NCBI RefSeq assembly: GCF_014236795.1
Contig: NZ_CP049017.1
Span: 4,599,001 to 4,663,000, forward strand
DNA length: 64,000 nt
Reading direction: 5' to 3'
Origin: Xanthomonas theicola
Lineage (GTDB): Bacteria > Pseudomonadota > Gammaproteobacteria > Xanthomonadales > Xanthomonadaceae
Shown here piece by piece: positions 28,585 through 36,456 of the stretch. Each line of letters starts with the position of its first letter. Position 1 is the stretch's first letter. A program made the position numbers and the translations under genes. The notes under the pieces are model-generated. The model saw nothing but the letters and a program-made list of their open reading frames with translations. It ran no database searches and was not told the DNA's origin.

Positions 28585-29436
28585 ATGCGTGCGCACGTCC
28601 GGGAGTTTCGTCTGGCGACGATGTGCCGGGTGCTGGGCGTGCATCGCAGTGGTTACTAGGCCTGGCTGCGCAACGGCACCAGCGTCCGCGAACGCGAGGA
28701 CCAGCGCTTGCTGGGCCTGATCAAGCACCACTGGCTGGCCAGCGGCGCGGTGTACGGCTATCGCAAGCTCACCCTGGATCTGCGTGAGGCCGGCGAGCGT
28801 TGCAGCCGTCACCGGGTGCGGCGCTTGATGAAGGCCGAAGGCTTGCGAGCGCAGGTTGGCTACGGCAGCAAGCCGCGTTAGCGGGGAGGTCCGGTCGGCG
28901 TGGTGGCGAATGTGCTCAACCGGGACTTCATTCCGCAGGCCCCGAACAAGGTCTGGGTCACGGACATCACCTATCTCCGCACCTACGAGGGCTGGCTGTT
29001 CTTGGCAGCGGTAATGGAGCTGTATTGGCGCCAGATCGTGGGTTGGGCAACCGCTTCGACAATGACCAGCGATCTGGTGCTGCAGGCACTGGTGGCAGCG
29101 GCGTGGCGGCGCAAGCCCGGTCCTGGCGTGATGGTGCACTCCGACCAGGGCTGGCAGTTCACCAGCAGCGATTGGCAGTCGTTCCTGAAGGCGCACCGGA
29201 TGGTGCCGAGCATGAGCCGACGCGGGAACTGCCATGACAACGCCGTGGCCGAGAGCTTCTTCAGCGTCTTGAAGAAGGAACGTATCAAGCGTCGGATCTA
29301 CCCGACACGCGCCATGGCGGCATCGGACGTGTTCGACTATATCGAGATGTTCTACAACCCGATCCGCCGGCATGGTTCCGCTGGCGGCGTGTCACCGGTA
29401 GAGTTTGAAAGGCGCTACGCGCAGAGCGGCGACTGA
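28585..29436 (+). pseudogene. IS3-family transposase OrfB with two amber codons
   Basis: The frame runs from MRAHVREFRLATMCRVLGVH to RRYAQSGD. It keeps the rve integrase core: WVTDITYLRTYEGWLFLAAV (Asp), VMVHSDQGWQFTSSDW (Asp) and RRGNCHDNAVAESFFSVLKK (Glu). Two in-frame TAG codons interrupt it at 28657-28659 (SGY|AWLRNG) and 28879-28881 (KPR|RGGPVG). In relatives the first position is Tyr; the second is Tyr or His as far as I recall. No frameshift is present. Confidence 0.88.
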
Positions 29437-29757
29437 GTGTCTACGGAAATCTGGCCGGTCCACGTTGCCGTTGCTGCGCGTGGCCAGCAGGCTGCCGGCC
29501 AGGTACAGGTACTCGGCATGGCCGCGGCCGCGGCGCTCTTCGTACAGCAGTTGCCCGGCCCGGGTGTAGAACGCGTTCAACTGCGCGCCGGCGGCATCCA
29601 GTGCGTTCACCCGCAAGCCGTGGCCGTCGTAGCGGTAGGACGCCTTGCCCGGCACCGCGCGCAACCGAGTCCGGTAGCACTTGGCTTCGGTCCCGTAGCG
29701 ATCCTTGAATTCGTTCATCGACAACCCCGACTGAAATCGCATGGCATTGATGCCCAT
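29392..29757 (-). other. Chimeric ORF: IS1595 N-terminus fused in frame to RHS core
   Basis: From ATG 29757 the translation begins as an IS1595-type transposase (MGINAMRFQSGLSMNEFKDR, YGTEAKCYRTR). It then passes without a break into RHS core sequence (LRAVPGKASYRYDGHGLRVN ... SLLATRSNGNV) and ends inside the IS3 end. The RHS part (29462-29664) is almost the same as 31740-31942. The junction at about 29666 suggests a recombination that happens to keep the frame. Function is unlikely. Confidence 0.6.
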
Positions 29758-29855
29758 GTCCGAACTCCACTGCGCTCGGAGGGAGCCAGTCTCCGACCAC
29801 GCCTTCGCAAATCCTGCGACGACTGGTCGCTGAGGAATAGGACTAAACCAACCTG

Positions 29856-30506
29856 AGAGTTCCCCCGGCTCTGCCGGGGAGGCAGTAGAAGTTTGACGTA
29901 TCCGGGAGTCCATCCCGGAGACTCCGCAACGTGAGCGGCCAAGCACACGAGACGGAGAAACCGAGATGGATGAGTTTGAGAGCTTAAGTCACACCGGGTG
30001 GGAGTGTCTGTACCACGTTGTGTTCATACCGAAGTGTCGCCGTAAGACACTGTATGTGGGTCTGAGGAAGCATCTAGGAGAGGTGTTCCGGCGATTGGCC
30101 GAGCAGAAGGAGAGCCGGGTCGAGGAGGGCCATCTGATGCCAGATCACGTCCATATGCTGTTGAAGATTCCGCCGAAGTAGGCGGTGTCGCAGGTGGTGG
30201 GCTATATCAAGGGCAAGAGCGCCATCCACCTAGCGCGGGTGTATGTGGAGCGGAAGCGGAACTTTGTAGGGCAGAGCTTCTGGGCGCGAGGTTACTTCGT
30301 TACGAGGGTAGGTCGGGATGAAGGGTTGATCGGGGCATACATCCAGAACCAAGAGGCGGAAGATCGGTGCTTGGACCAATTGCAGTTGCTGAGGTAGTCG
30401 GCCACCTTCAGGTGGCCCTAACAAGGGAGGCGCGTAGCGCTCCCGCAGCCGCTTTGAGCGGCTCACATCTCTAAAGCCCCCGGCTTTGCCGGGGGATATT
30501 TACTCA
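29856..30506 (+). mobile_element. IS200/IS605-family element
   Basis: A single tnpA is bracketed by subterminal hairpins, CCCCCGGCTCTGCCGGGG at the left (about 29864) and CCCCCGGCTTTGCCGGGGG at the right (about 30476). IS200-type elements use such hairpins instead of inverted terminal repeats. The exact ends are approximate. Confidence 0.8.
29966..30397 (+). pseudogene. IS200-type TnpA (HUH-Y1 transposase) with one amber codon
   Basis: The 143-codon frame encodes a Y1 single-strand transposase. It has HVVFIPKCRRKTLYVGLRKH, the HUH motif in MPDHVHMLLKIPP, and the catalytic Tyr in GLIGAYIQNQEAEDR. A single TAG at 30179-30181 follows IPPK, where relatives have Tyr (IPPKY-VSQV). Everything else appears intact, so one base change separates it from a normal gene. 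Confidence 0.88.
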
Positions 30507-30516
30507 GGATAATTTG

Positions 30517-30945
30517 CTATGGGTAAGATGAAAAACTCGTGGCACAAATCGAGCCAGGCCACTGACTAAGATGCCCCTTCCTCCGCTCAGAAAATATTCC
30601 AGACATAACAATCTTTCTGTCATTTAAATCCAAGAAGGGAGATATGCCATATACCCACAGTCCATCCCGCCAGGAGGATGAGTCCGGATTGCGCCGACTC
30701 GGATAAATGACGCTTCGCTCAAAGCCAGAATAATAAAATCCAGCGACGGAAATCTCCTCTCCCTCGTATTTATTTGGATCTGATATTAATTCTGCAATCG
30801 AAACATTCCTCGTTTTGAAGGCCGCTTGAGAACAAGCTTCGGAATTAAGCCCATCACCAGGCATTATCTCGTCGCTCGCTTTAAACGAACAGCCATTCAT
30901 GAGAAAAGATATTAATAAAATAGCCATTATTTTCATTATTTGCAT
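30517..30945 (-). CDS. Lipoprotein, candidate immunity protein for RHS tip 3
   Basis: A 142-residue protein with a lipobox signal (IMAILLISFLMNGCSFKA; Cys about 19). Mature sequence includes VSIAELISDPNKYEGEEISV, so it should sit in the periplasm on a membrane. Its start overlaps the end of the RHS C-terminal gene by ten bases, the coupling typical of toxin-immunity pairs. The gene is distinctly AT-richer than the chromosome. No family recognised; the immunity role is inferred from position. Confidence 0.7.
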   Translation of the reverse strand: MQIMKIMAILLISFLMNGCSFKASDEIMPGDGLNSEACSQAAFKTRNVSIAELISDPNKYEGEEISVAGFYYSGFERSVIYPSRRNPDSSSWRDGLWVYGISPFLDLNDRKIVMSGIFSERRKGHLSQWPGSICATSFSSYP

Positions 30946-32228
30946 CCTGACGCAGCTTTAGGATTGCATTTTACTGAACCACCAGCATCTCTATAATCCT
31001 TCCTAGTGGGCTCGCCTAAATCTTTTCCAATTTCCTGTTCAGCACTGGTGGCTCTGGCCTTTTCCCGGCTGACTCCTCTAGAACCATCTGGATTTATTGG
31101 CCTTTCCAATGCTTTTGCCAGCGCCTGATCACCCACACGATCATGCTCAGCAGCGTGGCTAATATCATGGCCACCATTTACTTTTGGCGATTGCACTTGG
31201 CCTGACGGTCTGATCTTAAAGCCATATGATGGATTTAAATTAACAGTTCGTGTGCTTGGGTCGTAACCAGGAGTTACGTCATTGTTAATAACGACGTAAT
31301 ATGTCTCGCTAGACCCTTCTAGCTGCCGCATTTCACCCCGCGTAGTCGGCGACATAACAAGAGAGACGATATATCTTTTACCATCCATCTCAGAAATACC
31401 CTTTCGATGCACATAGACCACTTCCCTGCCGTCCGGATCAGAAAATCTATATGGATTGTTGTTGGCGTACCAATACCGATTGAAATTCCCTCCAGTCGCA
31501 GAGTCCGCCGTCACCGGATCAACCGACAAGAACCGCGGTATTGCCGGATCGTAATACCGCTGCTGCATGTACACCAGCCCGGTGCCGGCGTTCATCGCAT
31601 GGCCGGCGTAGCCGATGCCGTCGATGGTCTTGCCGATCGCCGCGCCGTAGGGCGCGTAGTGGGTGCGGTCGACGACCTGGCCGGCCGCGTTCGTCGTGGC
31701 CACCGGGCTGCCGAGTGCATCGGTGTGCTGGTAGGTCACGTTGCCGTTGCTGCGCGTGGCCAGCAGGCTGCCGGCCAGGTACAGGTACTCGGCATGGCCG
31801 CGGCCGCGGCGCTCTTCGTACAGCAGCTGCCCGGCCCGGGTGTAGAACGCGTTCAACTGCGCGCCGGCGGCATCCAGTGCGTTCACCCGCAAGCCGTGGC
31901 CGTCGTAGCGGTAGGACGCCTTGCCCGGCACCGCGCGCAACCGATTGCCGTAGTCGAACGTGTAGCCCTGCGCGTTCTTCTTCAGCAGGTTGCCCTGCAC
32001 GTCGTAGGCCAGCCCGGCGATCGTCGCGCCGTTGCCGTCCACCACGCTGGTCAGGCGGTTGCTGGCGTCGTACCAATACCGGTGCTGGCGCACTCCTCCC
32101 AGCCGCGAGGAAGTGATGTTGTCCAGCGCGTCGTAGGTGTAGCGATGGGTCTGGTCGCCGCCGAAGCGGGGCGAGGTGGCCGCGCTCAGCCGGTCCAGGC
32201 CGTCATAGTGCATGCCCCGGGTTGCCAT
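30936..32228 (-). CDS. Displaced RHS C-terminal gene: core fragment plus toxin tip 3
   Basis: A 430-residue frame. The first 245 residues repeat the RHS core of the main gene (YD repeats such as HRYTYDALDNITSSRLGGVR and the hyperconserved end YMQQRYYDPAIPRFLSVDP ... PYRFSDPDGRE). After DPDGRE the sequence is unique: about 180 residues including NNDVTPGYDPSTRTVNLNPS and VNGGHDISHAAEHDRVGDQA, ending NPKAASGCK. The HDISH motif resembles but does not match HExxH zinc sites. No signal peptide or delivery domain is present, so it looks like a silent tip cassette. A lipoprotein gene overlaps its 3' end. Confidence 0.78.
   Translation of the reverse strand: MATRGMHYDGLDRLSAATSPRFGGDQTHRYTYDALDNITSSRLGGVRQHRYWYDASNRLTSVVDGNGATIAGLAYDVQGNLLKKNAQGYTFDYGNRLRAVPGKASYRYDGHGLRVNALDAAGAQLNAFYTRAGQLLYEERRGRGHAEYLYLAGSLLATRSNGNVTYQHTDALGSPVATTNAAGQVVDRTHYAPYGAAIGKTIDGIGYAGHAMNAGTGLVYMQQRYYDPAIPRFLSVDPVTADSATGGNFNRYWYANNNPYRFSDPDGREVVYVHRKGISEMDGKRYIVSLVMSPTTRGEMRQLEGSSETYYVVINNDVTPGYDPSTRTVNLNPSYGFKIRPSGQVQSPKVNGGHDISHAAEHDRVGDQALAKALERPINPDGSRGVSREKARATSAEQEIGKDLGEPTRKDYRDAGGSVKCNPKAASGCK
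31549..32219 (-). repeat. RHS core direct repeat (671 bp), second copy at 34020-34690
   Basis: The segment from the YYDP region back to GMHYDGL is almost identical to 34020-34690, with only scattered substitutions. A third, shorter copy (about 200 bp) lies at 29462-29664. Such repeats allow homologous recombination to swap the expressed toxin tip with displaced ones. Confidence 0.92.
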
Positions 32229-32290
32229 CGCCCTGTCGCCAAGCTCAGATAATCAGAGAATATAAACAATGCAAAGAAAAGGCACTCCGG

Positions 32291-32688
32291 CTATAGATCA
32301 TCGGACCTGATGGAGTTAACCTTGGTCACAATAAAATCCTCTCCCTGTCTATTAGTGCTTATTGATTTAACAACTCCACTCACATTGACCTCTATCTTCA
32401 TTTCATGCCCAGGCGGCCACTGGCTGTAGCCCAATCGGAGAAGCTCTTTCCCTTTAGGCGATGCCATCACTTCATCTGAAAGCTGAGCTGAAATCATTAT
32501 CTTTGGATCATCACAATCATTTAATGAAATGCCATGTCGCCCAGATAAAAACATGATTCGAGCCTTTCCACTGACTGATTTGAATGGCCACTCGTCAGAA
32601 TGGTACGAACATCCATTATTATTTTCGTCGTGCAACCCGCAAATGAGATGGCAATAAATGAGAAAGTCGTTATGGATATATTTCTCAT
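32291..32688 (-). pseudogene. Lipoprotein, candidate immunity protein for RHS tip 2, frameshifted
   Basis: ATG 32688 overlaps the stop of tip 2 by four bases (ATGA) and opens a lipoprotein signal (MRNISITTFSFIAISFAGC). Shortly after the lipobox the frame must shift near 32630 to continue as HDENNNGCSYHSDEWPFKSV ... ISLNDCDDPKIMISAQLSDE to the stop at 32291. The broken frame would give a short, useless peptide. It is AT-rich. The arrangement is that of an immunity gene; no family recognised. Confidence 0.68.
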
Positions 32689-32945
32689 AGCGCACACCTT
32701 CCAGTAGAGCAAGTAATATCTACCGATTCGTTCGCCTGTCTTTCAATTTCATTATTATTAAATCCATGCTGCCTGGTCCACAACCCCCAAGGAGAATCAA
32801 CCCGTAGAGCCTTGTAGAAAGCTGCTTCCGCGCGATAGGCCCTCCTTTCCCCTTGCAAATATTCATGCTTACTTCTGGTCATGGCACCAAAGCCATTTTT
32901 AGCTCGCATTCTCTGATCATATCCATGAGAGCCTTCGTGAAGCAC
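32685..32945 (-). CDS. Displaced RHS toxin tip 2 with HEGSH zinc-protease motif
   Basis: An 86-residue frame beginning VLHEGSHGYDQRMRAKNGFG and ending ESVDITCSTGRCAL. HEGSH fits HExxH, the metal site of zincin peptidases. The downstream EYLQGERRAYRAEAAFYKAL holds Glu residues that could supply a third ligand. There is no RHS core attached: the sequence is cut just before the motif, at the end of immunity gene 1. The GTG start is only formal. It is probably an unexpressed cassette fragment. Confidence 0.6.
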   Translation of the reverse strand: MLHEGSHGYDQRMRAKNGFGAMTRSKHEYLQGERRAYRAEAAFYKALRVDSPWGLWTRQHGFNNNEIERQANESVDITCSTGRCAL

Positions 32946-32963
32946 CCCAGCTGAAAGTGAACC

Positions 32964-33359
32964 CTAACCGGGGGAGTCACGGCTTGTCTCCCTTCTGCGA
33001 ACGGCCCAAAAGATCGCTACAAAAAGCAGTAGCGCCAACACAAAGACAACAACAAAGGCTGCGATTGGGAGATTCTGTAAGTTAAAGCCATGGAAAAAGT
33101 GCAAATACTGTCCGCGGCTTTCATCCCAATTGGTCCAGTAAGGATATGGAGGCACTGCAATGACCAGAGCTGCAACAACCGCGATGGCCCATCTCAACCT
33201 AGGTAGCCACCTAGCTACCATGATGAAGATAAGTGTCGCCGCGATAGCAACCTCCAGATTCAAGGTCCCACCCAGCGCGAAAGCCATCACCAAGCCGGGA
33301 ACAAACAGAAGGAAACTTGCCGCGACAGCAACGAGGGATCGGAGTGCTTTACTTTGCAT
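32964..33359 (-). CDS. Membrane protein, candidate immunity protein for RHS tip 1
   Basis: ATG 33359 (MQSKALRSLVAVAASFLLFV) overlaps the end of the main RHS gene by eleven bases. The 131 residues form about four membrane segments (VAVAASFLLFVPGLVMAFAL, LEVAIAATLIFIMVARWL, WAIAVVAALVIAVPPYPY, LPIAAFVVVFVLALLLFVAI) with a short charged tail. An integral membrane immunity protein suggests its toxin acts on or across the inner membrane; this is inference. It ends with TAG, after which the same frame continues into tip 2. Confidence 0.7.
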   Translation of the reverse strand: MQSKALRSLVAVAASFLLFVPGLVMAFALGGTLNLEVAIAATLIFIMVARWLPRLRWAIAVVAALVIAVPPYPYWTNWDESRGQYLHFFHGFNLQNLPIAAFVVVFVLALLLFVAIFWAVRRRETSRDSPG

Positions 33360-36300
33360 CGTCGATGTTCTTTTGGTTGTGACTAATCCAGACATTGTTG
33401 ATGTACTCACTCAATCCTGGGATGACCTGTGGAACCGCCCAGCCTTCACCGATAGAAACGGCGGTGCTATCCACAGATCCGCGTAATACATAGCCAAAGT
33501 GCAGCCCATGTCCGGGCTGGGTGACATTGATGGTCCAAGTGTGGCCATTGCGATCAATCGCGGTATAGCTCTTAACTGGGCTACCTGGATCGTGGCCCCA
33601 TACAGCGCCAGACCTTGCCAACAGGCCACGTGCACCGCCAGGCGTCGCATTGTTGGGCGTTCCTGTCGGAGTGGCCGGCCTATCCTGACCCGGCGTAGGA
33701 TCATTCGCTATCGCCTTCTGTACAGAACGATCAGATTTGTTATGGCGAGTACCGACACCGTAGCGATGATAGGCAGGACTCGCACGATCTTGACTTCCGG
33801 AAACACCCTGCGGGGTTGGAAATGAAATCTTCGTAGGAATCCTGCTACCTGTAACTGGAATCGTGCAAGCAGTTGTCCCGTCCTTTGACTTGCAATCGCG
33901 ACCATCCGGATCTTTGAATTTATAAGGGTTATTCGCAGCATAATTGTAGCGGTTGAAGTTCCATCCGAGGACTGTATTCACCGCTACCGGATCGGCGCTG
34001 AGGAAGCAACCACACGCGGGATCGTAATACCGCTGCTGCATGTACACCAGCCCGGTGCCGGCGTCCATCGCATGGCCGGTGTAGCCGATGCCGTCGATGG
34101 TCTTGCCGATCGCCGCGCCGTAGGGCGCGTAGTGGGTGCGGTCGACGACCTGGCCGGCCGCGTTCGTCGTGGCCACCGGGCTGCCGAGCGCATCGGTGTG
34201 CTGGTAGGTCACGTTGCCGTTGCTGCGCGTGGCCAGCAGGCTGCCGGCCAGGTACAGGTACTCGGCATGGCCGCGGCCGCGGCGCTCTTCGTACAGCAGC
34301 TGCCCGGCCCGGGTGTAGAACGCGTTCAACTGCGCGCCGGCGGCATCCAGTGCGTTCACCCGCAAGCCGTGGCCGTCGTAGCGGTAGGACGCCTTGCCCG
34401 GCACCGCGCGCAACCGATTGCCGTAGTCGAACGTGTAGCCCTGCGCGTTCTTCTTCAGCAGGTTGCCCTGCACGTCGTAGGCCAGCCCGGCGATCGTCGC
34501 GCCGTTGCCGTCCACCACGCTGGTCAGGCGGTTGCTGGCGTCGTACCAATACCGGTGCTGGCGCACCCCTCCCAGCCGCGAGGAGGTGATGTTGTCCAGC
34601 GCGTCGTAGCTGTAGCGATGGGTCTGGTCGCCGCCGAAGCGGGGCGAGGTGGCCGAGCTCAGCCGGTCCAGGCCGTCATAGTGCATGCCCCGGGTATCGC
34701 CCTCGCCCTGCTGCTGATCGTAGATCGCGGTGACGTTGCCGACCTCGTCGTAGCGGTACTCGTAGGCGCTGACGTTGGCGTCGCGCACGCGCAGCGGCAT
34801 CTGCCGCGCGTTCGACTCCAGGGTGTGCACCACGCCGTTGCCATAGGTGAACTGCCGCAGTGCGCCATGGGGTGCGTACTGCAAGCCGCTGGCATACAGG
34901 CCGCCGGCGGTGTCGCGGACCGAGGTCGGTTGGCCCAGCGCATTGGGCGCGTAGGTCACGCTGAGGCCGGTCGGATAGGTCTGGCTGGCCAGGTGGCCGT
35001 TGGCATCGTAGCCATAGCCGATGCTCCAGGTGTACCAGCCGGGCTGTTCGATCGACTCGCCCGTCAACAGGCGCCGCTTGTTGTAGACGTAGCGATTGAT
35101 GACCCGGGCCGCGCCGCCGTCGTTCAACGTGACGATCTGCAGGGGAACACCGTCCGCCGCATACTGCCAGTCCTGGTCGCCGTTGCGATCGGGGAACCGG
35201 AGTTGCTTCAGGCGGCCCAAGGCGTCGTAGCGGCGGTCCACGCGACGGCCACTGGTGTAGGCGGCATCGCGGTCGCAGGCCGCAGGGTCCGGCAGGTTCA
35301 ATCCGGCCGCCGACCACAGGACGTTGCCCACCTCGTCGTAGCCGAGCACGGTTGCGCCGGTTTCCGGCTCGATGGTCTTGCACAGCCGTTGCTGGGCGTC
35401 GTAGACGTAGCGGCGCGTCTGGGACAGCGGCGGCGGCATCCGCGGCAGCAGGAACTTGCCCGAATTGGCCAGCAGAGCGTGCGATGCGCCAAGCGGCGAC
35501 AGCCCGTGGATGAAGATCGCCTGTTCCGGGTAGGCGGTGCGCAGCGCATCGCTGATCGGGATGGAGAAGCGATACGCGGTCCCGCTCGCCTCGCAGTGCG
35601 AGGCAACGGCGGGTTCGCTGGCCAGGTCGGCCCTGGCCGCGGTGGCGAACGTGCCCGTTCCCGCAGCGCCGCCCACGTACAGGTGGACGTCGATGGAAGC
35701 CGCCCAGCCGCTGGAGCATGCCCAGCCGCCGATGACATAGCGCCCGTCCGCGTGGCCGGACAAGCCGTCGATGTTGCCGCGGATGACCGATTGTGCGATG
35801 GAGAGCGATACCGTCTGGGAACTCCCGGTGTTGCCGTTGTTGTCGGTGGCCACCGCCCGAATGGTGTGGGTTCCCGGCCCGACATTGCGCCATGTGACCG
35901 TGTAGGGCGCGGAGGCCGCGGCGCCCACCGGGCGGCCGTCGGCGGAGTACTCCACCCGCGTCACGGTGCCATCGGGATCGCTGGCGTCGGCGGTCAAGGT
36001 CACGGTGGCCGGGCCGATGAAGGGCGCGCCCACGGGTGCATGCAGCTGCACCGTCGGCCGCAGATTGCCCGGCGCCACCACATGGATGGTCTGGACCGGG
36101 GTGGCCTGGGTCGTGCGCTTGTCCAGCCGCACGGCGGTCGCCCGAAACTGGTAATCGCCCGGGGCGAGGTTGGACACGGTTGTGGCGATCTGCCCGGCGC
36201 CGGAACTGCGGGCAATCACCTGGCCATTTTGATAAAGCGCGACCTCGCCGACCGGGACGATGTCCAGTGCCTCGGCGAGAACCGTGAAGGTCGCCGGCGC

Positions 36301-36456
36301 GGTGAAACTGGTGTTGTCGGCCGGCGATTGCATGCTGATGTAGGTCTGGGCCCACGCCGGCGCGGTGGCGCATGCGAGTAGAACGGCGCCCACCCGCAGG
36401 CACCCTCTGCGCAGCACGCGCGCCTTGTGCGTTCCTCGTGCGGGGGCGATGCTCAT
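33349..36456 (-). CDS. RHS-repeat protein with variable C-terminal toxin tip 1
   Basis: A 1035-residue protein. ATG 36456 overlaps the upstream RHS stop by four bases. It has an apparent signal peptide (VGAVLLACATAPAWAQTYIS), two Ig-like domains (about 25-230), YD repeats (RYVYDAQQRLCKTIEPETGA onward, about 340-860) and the RHS core end (YYDPACGCFLSADP ... YKFKDPDGRDC). The last 165 residues are a unique tip (SQDRASPAYHRYGVGTRHNK ... NNVWISHNQKNIDDAK) of unknown activity. No PAAR, VgrG-binding or TcB-type domain is seen, so export is probably Sec-dependent rather than via T6SS. An overlapping membrane immunity candidate follows. Confidence 0.88.
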   Translation of the reverse strand: MSIAPARGTHKARVLRRGCLRVGAVLLACATAPAWAQTYISMQSPADNTSFTAPATFTVLAEALDIVPVGEVALYQNGQVIARSSGAGQIATTVSNLAPGDYQFRATAVRLDKRTTQATPVQTIHVVAPGNLRPTVQLHAPVGAPFIGPATVTLTADASDPDGTVTRVEYSADGRPVGAAASAPYTVTWRNVGPGTHTIRAVATDNNGNTGSSQTVSLSIAQSVIRGNIDGLSGHADGRYVIGGWACSSGWAASIDVHLYVGGAAGTGTFATAARADLASEPAVASHCEASGTAYRFSIPISDALRTAYPEQAIFIHGLSPLGASHALLANSGKFLLPRMPPPLSQTRRYVYDAQQRLCKTIEPETGATVLGYDEVGNVLWSAAGLNLPDPAACDRDAAYTSGRRVDRRYDALGRLKQLRFPDRNGDQDWQYAADGVPLQIVTLNDGGAARVINRYVYNKRRLLTGESIEQPGWYTWSIGYGYDANGHLASQTYPTGLSVTYAPNALGQPTSVRDTAGGLYASGLQYAPHGALRQFTYGNGVVHTLESNARQMPLRVRDANVSAYEYRYDEVGNVTAIYDQQQGEGDTRGMHYDGLDRLSSATSPRFGGDQTHRYSYDALDNITSSRLGGVRQHRYWYDASNRLTSVVDGNGATIAGLAYDVQGNLLKKNAQGYTFDYGNRLRAVPGKASYRYDGHGLRVNALDAAGAQLNAFYTRAGQLLYEERRGRGHAEYLYLAGSLLATRSNGNVTYQHTDALGSPVATTNAAGQVVDRTHYAPYGAAIGKTIDGIGYTGHAMDAGTGLVYMQQRYYDPACGCFLSADPVAVNTVLGWNFNRYNYAANNPYKFKDPDGRDCKSKDGTTACTIPVTGSRIPTKISFPTPQGVSGSQDRASPAYHRYGVGTRHNKSDRSVQKAIANDPTPGQDRPATPTGTPNNATPGGARGLLARSGAVWGHDPGSPVKSYTAIDRNGHTWTINVTQPGHGLHFGYVLRGSVDSTAVSIGEGWAVPQVIPGLSEYINNVWISHNQKNIDDAK

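Larger units (their letters stand above)
28223..29462 (+). mobile_element. IS3-family insertion sequence, about 1.24 kb
   Basis: Imperfect terminal inverted repeats are TGGACCGGCCAGCCTTTCGT at the left and, reversed, TGGACCGGCCAGATTTCCGT at the right. Inside are orfA and orfB of the IS3 type. The two flanks belong to different genes and I see no clear target duplication, so recombination has probably joined unrelated sequences. Confidence 0.88.
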
